From: Gammaproteobacteria bacterium
GTDB lineage: Bacteria; Pseudomonadota; Gammaproteobacteria; Magnimaribacterales; D2472
DNA: 54,624 nucleotides
NCBI GenBank assembly: GCA_002721465.1
Contig: PBKO01000011.1
Location: 6,332-60,955 of the forward strand
Direction: 5' to 3'
Part shown: piece by piece, positions 47,961 through 54,624 of the stretch
Layout of the letters: each line of letters starts with the position of its first letter
Numbering within the stretch: position 1 is the stretch's first letter
Program-made: the position numbers and the translations under genes
Notes under the pieces: generated by a model
The model's database searches: none
The model's input: only the letters and a program-made list of their open reading frames with translations
Told to the model about the DNA's origin: nothing

Positions 47961-49329
47961 AATTTGGATTGCAGATGACGACGAGGCTATAAGAATTGTT
48001 CTTGAGGAAACTCTAAATGAAGCTGGTTTTGAAACACAAGTGTTTAAGACTGGTGATGATCTTGTAAAACAATTAGAATCTGAAAGTCCTGATTTAATAA
48101 TAACAGATATTCAAATGCCAGGAATGTTGGGATACGATGTTTTAAAACATATAAACAATAATTTTGAAGATCTTCCGGTTATTGTAATGACTGCTTTTGC
48201 TGATATGCAGGCTGCTGTTGAATCTTTTGGTGGAGGTGCTTTTGAATATATTCCAAAACCTTTTGATCTAGAGGAAGCACTACAGATTGTTGAGAGAGCT
48301 CTTGAAGATAAACCAAAAACAAAAGGACTCAAGAAAGACAATAAATTAGATATTATTGGAGAGTCTCAAGTCATGCAAAATGTTTATAGAGCAATTGGAA
48401 AATTATCCAACACAATAGCGACAGTTTTAATTCAAGGAGAATCTGGAACGGGAAAAGAGCTTATTGCAAAATCACTGCATAAAAATAGTCCAAGGCATGA
48501 CATGCCTTTTATTGCTCTCAATATGGCAGATATTCCGAAAGAGTTGGTTGAATCAGAGTTATTTGGCCACGAAAAAGGATCCTTTACTGGAGCTGTCGAT
48601 AAAAGAGTTGGGAGATTTGAACAGGCAAATGGTGGTACTTTATTTTTAGATGAAATTGGTGATATGCCTTTAGATTCTCAGACAAGATTGCTTCGTGTAC
48701 TTTCGAATAAAGAATTTTATAGAGTTGGAGGAGATAAGCCAATTAAAGTTGACGTAAGAATTATCGCGGCTACTCACCAAAATTTAAGTAATCTTGTTTC
48801 TCAAAAACATTTTAGAGAAGATTTATTTTATAGATTAAATGTTATAAAGATTGACGTGCCTCCAATGAAAGATAGGAAAGAGGATATTGATGATCTATCA
48901 AAATATTTTCTTAAAAACTATTCAGATTCACTAGATGAAGATCTCAGAGTTTTATCAGAAGATGCCAAAAATATCATGATGAAATATGATTGGCCAGGTA
49001 ACGTCAGGCAGTTAGAGAATGTCTGTTATTGGCTAACGTTAATGTCACCAAATCAAAATGTAAAAGCTCAAGATTTACCAACTGAGGTTAAAGAATACGA
49101 GATGGTTGATGTTCCTTCTTCATCATGGGAGGACGGCATGAAAAATTGGCTTAAAAACATCTCGCTAAATATTGACTCTGGGCTTTCTGAAATCGCAATC
49201 ACAAAAATTGAAAAAATGCTTATTAAAACTGCGCTTGAAAGATCTAACGGTAAGAAAAATGATGCCGCACAAATTTTAGGATGGGGGAGAAATACATTAT
49301 CAAAAAAAATGAAAGAGCATGGAATTTAG
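47938..49329 (+). CDS. ntrC: Nitrogen regulation response regulator NtrC (GlnG), sigma-54 activator
   Basis: Receiver 'IWIADDDEAIRIVLEE...DLIITDIQMPG', AAA+ 'GESGTGKELIAKSLH', 'ELFGHEKGSFTGAVDKRVGRFEQANGGTLFLDEIGDMPLDSQTRLLRVL', Fis-type C-terminus. Confidence 0.95.
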   Translation: MRSQKLHKIWIADDDEAIRIVLEETLNEAGFETQVFKTGDDLVKQLESESPDLIITDIQMPGMLGYDVLKHINNNFEDLPVIVMTAFADMQAAVESFGGGAFEYIPKPFDLEEALQIVERALEDKPKTKGLKKDNKLDIIGESQVMQNVYRAIGKLSNTIATVLIQGESGTGKELIAKSLHKNSPRHDMPFIALNMADIPKELVESELFGHEKGSFTGAVDKRVGRFEQANGGTLFLDEIGDMPLDSQTRLLRVLSNKEFYRVGGDKPIKVDVRIIAATHQNLSNLVSQKHFREDLFYRLNVIKIDVPPMKDRKEDIDDLSKYFLKNYSDSLDEDLRVLSEDAKNIMMKYDWPGNVRQLENVCYWLTLMSPNQNVKAQDLPTEVKEYEMVDVPSSSWEDGMKNWLKNISLNIDSGLSEIAITKIEKMLIKTALERSNGKKNDAAQILGWGRNTLSKKMKEHGI

Positions 49330-49730
49330 ACTAGTGGCAAGTTATCCATTTTCCACTGATTAATTCCGCCTTTTAAAATTAAAATATCTTCAAATCCCTC
49401 TTTTTGTAATAGTTCTCCAGAGTTTGGAGAAACGCTCCCCATTTCACATATCAAAACAATAGATTTATCTTTTTTATTAATTTCATTGCTCCTTCTTATT
49501 AGATCATTTGAAGGGATATTGAAAGAATTTGTTATAGACCCATTTTTGAATGACTCTGAGTCTCTCAAGTCAATTAAAAAGGCTTTGTCTTGATTGCAAA
49601 GACTTATTAATTGTTGTGTTGATATCTTTTTTCCACCTTTTCTTGCATTCGAGATTATTAATAAGACAATCACAATTAATAGTGGTCCTGACAAATAATA
49701 ATGTTCAATTAAAAAATTAATTAGTTCCAT
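49326..49730 (-). CDS. Membrane-anchored rhodanese-like protein (YibN-like)
   Basis: N-terminal TM 'YLSGPLLIVIVLLIISNARKGGKKISTQQLISLCNQDKAFLIDLRDSESFKNGSI...ICEMGS...LKGGINQWKMDNLP'. Confidence 0.85.
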   Translation of the reverse strand: MELINFLIEHYYLSGPLLIVIVLLIISNARKGGKKISTQQLISLCNQDKAFLIDLRDSESFKNGSITNSFNIPSNDLIRRSNEINKKDKSIVLICEMGSVSPNSGELLQKEGFEDILILKGGINQWKMDNLPLV

Positions 49731-49775
49731 ATGTATATTATCTATTAAAATAGATTAAATTATGAAAAAAAGTAA

Positions 49776-50396
49776 ATGAAAAATAGAAATCTAATTTTAG
49801 TAAGGCACGGCCAGAGTGAATGGAACAAAAAAAATCTTTTTACTGGTTGGGAAGATCCAGGATTGACAGCGAAAGGTTCTGATGAAGCAAAAAATGCAGG
49901 AACTCTTATCAAAGGTCTAGATATAAAATTTGATTATATGTTTACTTCAGCTCTTATAAGAGCTCAACTAACTGGTTCTATAATCTTGCAAAACATTGGT
50001 CAAGAGGATTTGAAAATTGTAAAAGATAAATCTTTAAATGAAAGATTTTATGGTGATCTTCAAGGTCTAAATAAAGATGAGTGCAGAGAAAAATGGGGTG
50101 AAGAAACAGTCCAAATATGGAGAAGATCTTATGATAAAGGCCCTCCTGGCGGAGAGACTTTAAAAGAAACAGGTGAAAGAGTTTTACCCTACTATTTTGA
50201 AGAAATTCATCCATTAATATTAAAAAATATGAATGTACTTGTTGCTGCGCACGGGAATTCACTAAGGTCATTAATAAAGTTTTTAGATAATATGTCTGAT
50301 GAGGATATTGTTAAGTTAGAAATCCCAACTGGCGCACCAATTCATTATTGCTTTGATGAGAGTGGTAAGGTAATAAGTAAAATAAATTTAATTTAA
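49776..50396 (+). CDS. gpmA: 2,3-bisphosphoglycerate-dependent phosphoglycerate mutase
   Basis: 'NLILVRHGQSEWNKKNLFTGWEDPGLTAKG', 'LNERFYGDLQGLNKDE', 'GPPGGETLKETGERVLPYY', 'VAAHGNSLRSLIK'. Confidence 0.96.
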   Translation: MKNRNLILVRHGQSEWNKKNLFTGWEDPGLTAKGSDEAKNAGTLIKGLDIKFDYMFTSALIRAQLTGSIILQNIGQEDLKIVKDKSLNERFYGDLQGLNKDECREKWGEETVQIWRRSYDKGPPGGETLKETGERVLPYYFEEIHPLILKNMNVLVAAHGNSLRSLIKFLDNMSDEDIVKLEIPTGAPIHYCFDESGKVISKINLI

Positions 50397-50400
50397 TAAC

Positions 50401-51411
50401 TTGAGACTAGAAGACAAAAAATTTTCTAAAGAGATTATTGAATGGTATCGCCTATTTGGAAGGGATAATTTACCTTGGAGAAAGAATGTTTCTCCCTATA
50501 AAATTTGGATTTCAGAAATAATGCTTCAGCAAACTCAAGTTAAAACTGTAATTCCTTTTTACAAAAAATTTCTTAAAAAGTACCCTAATCTAAAATCCAT
50601 TGCTCCTGCAAGAGAAGATGATATTTTGGCTCTATGGACAGGCCTTGGATTCTATAGAAGAGCAAAAAACATCTACAAAACAAAAGAGATAATAAAAAAA
50701 TCTTTCATCAATAGATTCCCAAAAAAATTTAGTGAATTGGTAGAGTTGCCAGGGATTGGAAGATCAACTGCTGGTGCAATTATGTCAATTGCATATCAGG
50801 AGCCTTTTCCTATATTAGATGCAAATGTAAAAAGAGTTATATCAAGATATAAAAAAATCAATTTAAAAGAAAAAACTTCAATCAAAAAACTCTGGTCTTC
50901 TTCAGAAGATCTTACTCCAAAAAAAAATATATTTGAGTATACACAAGGTGTTATGGATCTTGGTGCAACAATTTGTAGAAGCAAATCTGCTGAATGTTTT
51001 GATTGTCCACTAAAAAAGACATGTAAAAGCGCCTTTCAAAATTTTCAAATAGAAACTATGGTCAAAAAAACTAGGCCTATAAAAGATATCTACTTTACCC
51101 TAGCCCATTCAAATAATTCATTTTTGCTATTTAAAAAAAACGATAAAAGTTTTTGGGAAAGTCTTTGGATTCCCTACGATGATAGTTACTTAAATAAAGA
51201 AAGTATTTTTAAGAAATCTTTAAAGAAAAAGACAACAACTATAAACCACTGCTTAACGCACCTAGAATTAAATATAAAAATAGAAATTATTGACTATAAA
51301 AATATATTTAAAGTTAATTCTAATCTAGAACATCAATGGATTAATAAAAAACAAATTCATAATTATGGCCTGCCAAAACCTATAATGACTATAATAGAAG
51401 AATATGTCTAA
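50401..51411 (+). CDS. mutY: A/G-specific adenine glycosylase
   Basis: 'LPWRKNVSPYKIWISEIMLQQTQVKTVIPFY', 'LPGIGRSTAGAIMSIA', 'VMDLGATICRSKSAECFDCPLKKTC' (Cx6Cx2Cx5C cluster motif); TTG start. Confidence 0.96.
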   Translation: MRLEDKKFSKEIIEWYRLFGRDNLPWRKNVSPYKIWISEIMLQQTQVKTVIPFYKKFLKKYPNLKSIAPAREDDILALWTGLGFYRRAKNIYKTKEIIKKSFINRFPKKFSELVELPGIGRSTAGAIMSIAYQEPFPILDANVKRVISRYKKINLKEKTSIKKLWSSSEDLTPKKNIFEYTQGVMDLGATICRSKSAECFDCPLKKTCKSAFQNFQIETMVKKTRPIKDIYFTLAHSNNSFLLFKKNDKSFWESLWIPYDDSYLNKESIFKKSLKKKTTTINHCLTHLELNIKIEIIDYKNIFKVNSNLEHQWINKKQIHNYGLPKPIMTIIEEYV

Positions 51412-51673
51412 AAAAATATTGTGTAAAAAGCTTGAGAAAGAACTTCCAGCTTTACAGATGCCTCCAATGCCAGGACCAAAAGGAATTGAAATAATGAATA
51501 CAGTATCTGCAGAGGCATGGGAGATGTGGAAATCTCATCAAACTACACTTATTAATGAAAAACACCTTGATATGTCTGATCCAAATAATAGAAAGTGGCT
51601 CTTAGAACAAATGGAAAAATTTTTTAATAATGAAGATTATGAATCAGCTTCTGGCTTTAAAGCGCTAGATTAA
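51404..51673 (+). CDS. yggX: Oxidative damage protection / Fe(2+)-trafficking protein YggX
   Basis: 'ILCKKLEKELPALQMPPMPGPKGIEIMNTVSAEAWEMWKSHQTTLINEKHLDMSDPNNRKWLLEQMEKFF'; follows mutY. Confidence 0.94.
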   Translation: MSKKILCKKLEKELPALQMPPMPGPKGIEIMNTVSAEAWEMWKSHQTTLINEKHLDMSDPNNRKWLLEQMEKFFNNEDYESASGFKALD

Positions 51674-51728
51674 AAATAATATTTCATTGATTTTTTGACT
51701 AAATAACTAACTGTAAAAATATTTATAA

Positions 51729-51748
51729 TTGAAACTATATTGGTTCAA
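51729..51748. promoter_or_regulatory. 20-bp inverted repeat TTGAAAC-tatatt-GGTTCAA upstream of the dimethylglycine-dehydrogenase-like gene
   Basis: 7-bp arms with one mismatch in an isolated ~147-bp intergenic region; operator-like by symmetry only. Confidence 0.35.
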
Positions 51749-51820
51749 ACTTTTTGATTTACAAAGTAAAAAAAATAAAGTTTAATTTATTAAGATTCAT
51801 ATTTTTAGGGAGCATGAAAT

Positions 51821-54424
51821 ATGTCTGATAAAACAAATTCTAAATTCCCAAGTGAGGCAGATATCGTAATTGTTGGTGTCGGTGGCATTGTAGGTTCAAT
51901 GCTGGCATATTGGCTTGCAGAGCTTGGTCAAAAAAATGTTGTTGGGCTAGAAAAATCTTCTGTCATACCTTCTGATATTGCATCAACTGCACATGCGTCT
52001 GATTTTGTTTATAACACCACTCATGACAAACTTGGCTGTTGGACAACAGCATTTAGTAGAAAATTCTATGAAGATAATGGATTTTTTCTTAAAAAAGGAG
52101 GTCTTGAAATTTGTAGAAAAGACGATAAGGCGCGTTGGGAAGAATTAAAGAGAAAGGTATCGTCTGGAAAAGCTTTTGGAAGTAATGTTCGACTGATTTC
52201 TGCATCGGAAGCTAAAGAAAAATTCCCATTATTAGACGAAGACTCTTTGCGAGGTGCGATGTGGGATCCGGATGCAGGCCTAGTGATACCAAGATCACAA
52301 GAAGTTGTAAGTTTTGCAGTAGAAACTGCAAAAGATAAAGGATCCTTAAAGACATTCACAAACACCCCTGCTATTGATTTTGAAATTGAAGATGGTCGCA
52401 TTACTGGAGTTAAAACTGAGAAAGGAATTATAAAAACTGAGAAAGTTGTAATTGCGTCTGGAATATGGGGACCTTTAATGGGAAAAAAAGCTGGTGTACC
52501 AGTACCGTTAATGCCATTGGAACATCCTTTATTATTTTTTGGGCCACTTCCAGAGGCACAAGGTGCTGAAGATTTCCTTATATATCCACTATTAAGAGAT
52601 CAAGGAAATTCAGCATATGTGAGAGATACTGGAAGACTCCACGGAGGAATGCTTGAGTGGGGTTTTTATGAAGATAAAAATCCAAGACTGGTTGATCCCG
52701 AAGATATTGGAAATCCAGAAAAAACAATGGGGTCTGACTCAATGAGATATCTTGATCTAGAAGAAGTTGCAGAACCTCTAGAAAAAGCATTTGAAACAAC
52801 TCCAATACTTAATGAACTTGGTTGGGATGAAAAGAGTTCTTTCAATGGACTTTTATCGGTTACGCCAGATGCTGGGTCATTAATAGGCGAAAGTCCAGAA
52901 GTTAGAGGATTTTGGATGTGTGAGGCTGTCTGGGTAAAGGATGGTCCAGGATGTGCAAGATTGTGTGCAGAATTAATGGTAAATGGTAAAAGTCAGGTAG
53001 ATATTCATTCTTTTGACATAAGTAGGTTTTATCCAGAACAAAAAGAAAAAGAATTTGTAAAATCACGCGCATATGAAAATTCACAAACTATTTATACTCC
53101 TGCAGTTCATCCAAGAGAACCCTATATCAGTCAAAGAGAAAAATTTGTAAGTCCTTTTTATGAGAGAGAGATTGAGCTTGGGGGATATTTTGATAATGAA
53201 GTAGCTTGTTGGGAAAGAGCTTTTGCTTATGAAAGCAATAAAGAGAAACTCCAAAAATACGCAAATCAAATACCTACAAGAGAAAATGAGTGGGATAGGC
53301 GACATGTTCCTTATGAGATTGCCAACGCGGAACATTTAGCAATGAGTGATTCTGTTGGCATGATTAATTTATCGCATTTCCCCATCTTAGATATAAAAGG
53401 TCCAGATGCTGAGAAAATGTTAGAGTATCTTTCTGTTGCCAAAGTTGGTGGTAATACTCCAGAGGGTAAAGTTGTCTATACTAACTTTCTTGATGAAGAT
53501 GGCGGAGTTCATGCAGATCTTACTATTTCTAAATTGAGTTCAAATAGCTACCGAGTAGTTACAGGTGGTGCTGATGGAAATAGAGACTGGGTAACATTAA
53601 GAAATTACAGAGACGATAACGGACTTGATGCTGATATAAATATTAGAACTCATGACATAGCAACTTTAGGCTTATGGGGGCCTGATGCAAAAAAAGCATT
53701 GAGTCATTTCGTTGATCCGAATGAAATAAGTATTGAAAACTTTCCTTTTGTGTCTGCTAAAAATCTCTCGCTTAATTTAACAAATGGGAAAAAGATTGAC
53801 GTTTGGGCTGCTCGAATTTCTTACGTTGGTGAAAGTGGTTGGGAAATCTATCTTGATAACAATAGTGAGGACGGTCTAGCTTTGTATGATTCCCTTCTTG
53901 AGGTTGGAGTTATTCCAGTTGGAATCGAAACCTATGCTAATAGTAGAAGGCTTGAGAAGAGCTTTAGACTTCAAGGAGCTGATCTTGAAACTGACTACAA
54001 TGCAATTGAAGCTGCAATTCAAAGACCCTTGGTAAAAGAAGCAGATTTTCATGGTAAAGCTGCTCATCTTTCACACAGAAAAGAAGATCCATGTGCTGTG
54101 CTTTGTACAATGACGTTAGATGATCTTAACGTTTCAAATGATACCAGATATCCAGTTGGTATTTCACCTATCATTGATCCTGCAACAGGTGAAGTACCTA
54201 TAGATAGCAAGGGGAGAAGATCATATACAACGGGCATGTCATACTGCCCTTCTGTCAAAAAATTTGTAGTTATGGGGTACCTTCCTAAAGAAATTGCAAT
54301 TAAAGGTAAGTCACTTTTAATAGAGTACTTCAATGAAGATGGTGATGGTTTATATCCAATGACTGTTGAAATAGTTGGCAAAGGATCCCTGTATGATCCT
54401 ACCAATGAGAGAGTTCGTATCTAG
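51821..54424 (+). CDS. FAD-dependent oxidoreductase fused to GcvT-like folate-binding domain (dimethylglycine/sarcosine dehydrogenase-oxidase family)
   Basis: N-terminal DAO fold ('ADIVIVGVGGIVGSMLAYWLAELG', 'IASTAHASDFVYN'), C-terminal GcvT ('NLSHFPILDIKGPDAEKMLEYL', 'ISYVGESGWEIYLDNNSEDGLALYDSLLEVGVIPVGIETYANSRRLEKSFR'). Confidence 0.88.
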   Translation: MSDKTNSKFPSEADIVIVGVGGIVGSMLAYWLAELGQKNVVGLEKSSVIPSDIASTAHASDFVYNTTHDKLGCWTTAFSRKFYEDNGFFLKKGGLEICRKDDKARWEELKRKVSSGKAFGSNVRLISASEAKEKFPLLDEDSLRGAMWDPDAGLVIPRSQEVVSFAVETAKDKGSLKTFTNTPAIDFEIEDGRITGVKTEKGIIKTEKVVIASGIWGPLMGKKAGVPVPLMPLEHPLLFFGPLPEAQGAEDFLIYPLLRDQGNSAYVRDTGRLHGGMLEWGFYEDKNPRLVDPEDIGNPEKTMGSDSMRYLDLEEVAEPLEKAFETTPILNELGWDEKSSFNGLLSVTPDAGSLIGESPEVRGFWMCEAVWVKDGPGCARLCAELMVNGKSQVDIHSFDISRFYPEQKEKEFVKSRAYENSQTIYTPAVHPREPYISQREKFVSPFYEREIELGGYFDNEVACWERAFAYESNKEKLQKYANQIPTRENEWDRRHVPYEIANAEHLAMSDSVGMINLSHFPILDIKGPDAEKMLEYLSVAKVGGNTPEGKVVYTNFLDEDGGVHADLTISKLSSNSYRVVTGGADGNRDWVTLRNYRDDNGLDADINIRTHDIATLGLWGPDAKKALSHFVDPNEISIENFPFVSAKNLSLNLTNGKKIDVWAARISYVGESGWEIYLDNNSEDGLALYDSLLEVGVIPVGIETYANSRRLEKSFRLQGADLETDYNAIEAAIQRPLVKEADFHGKAAHLSHRKEDPCAVLCTMTLDDLNVSNDTRYPVGISPIIDPATGEVPIDSKGRRSYTTGMSYCPSVKKFVVMGYLPKEIAIKGKSLLIEYFNEDGDGLYPMTVEIVGKGSLYDPTNERVRI

Positions 54425-54480
54425 TGATTAGACTTAATGACAATGCTTACAAACTTGCCTATAATCCAAATTTCAAATAA

Positions 54481-54556
54481 GCCCAGATAGCTCAGTTGGT
54501 AGAGCAAAGGACTGAAAATCCTTGTGTCGGTGGTTCGATCCCACCTCTGGGCACCA
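54481..54556 (+). tRNA. tRNA-Phe (GAA), CCA encoded
   Basis: GCCCAGA acceptor pairs with TCTGGGC; D-arm GCTCAGTTGGTAGAGC; anticodon stem-loop AAGGA-CTGAAAA-TCCTT; T-arm GGTGG-TTCGATC-CCACC; 3' ACCA. Confidence 0.97.
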
Positions 54557-54624
54557 TTCATCAAAATTGTACGAATTAAAATTAATTTTGGATGTTAAAA
54601 TATTTATATGACTTTACAAAAACC

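Noticed and set aside
51674-51820. Glycine or SAM riboswitch before the DMGDH-like gene
   Set aside because: The region is almost all A/T and lacks the conserved G-rich cores expected of those riboswitches.
1-54624. CRISPR arrays, transposases, integrases, phage genes, toxin-antitoxin or restriction systems
   Set aside because: No regularly spaced repeats or recognisable mobile/defence proteins found by reading; the only helicase lacks nuclease or methylase neighbours.

Overview
This 54.6 kb window is AT-rich and densely packed chromosomal sequence. Its gene content and order (fis-purH-purD, lptD-surA-pdxA-rsmA-apaH, yicC/gmk/rpoZ/spoT/ridA, trpEGDC, ubiC-ubiA, ntrBC) point to a streamlined, probably marine gammaproteobacterium, possibly SAR86-like; that assignment is inference from protein recall, not a search. 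About 62 CDS plus one tRNA-Phe are supported. I saw no phage, transposon, CRISPR array or obvious defence island, and most of the window is core metabolism. I found no clear-cut new multi-gene system. The points most worth a second look are: (i) a methionine-saturated, internally repeated insertion in LptD (23 Met in 60 codons); (ii) a PepSY-family membrane gene whose natural start overlaps folK but which has an in-frame TGA at codon 23; (iii) an apparent operon of rubredoxin, acidic amino-acid:cation symporter and a pyrophosphatase with K+-dependent/Na+-type motifs; the 57-aa rubredoxin is missing from the ORF track; (iv) a eukaryote-type GSII glutamine synthetase at the glnA position next to ntrBC, with an NtrC-box-like dyad upstream and a GSFTGA variant in NtrC; (v) RidA with an in-frame upstream signal-peptide-like extension and a strong internal Shine-Dalgarno; (vi) an XPB-like minimal helicase translationally overlapping trpC; and (vii) a divergent photolyase-family protein.
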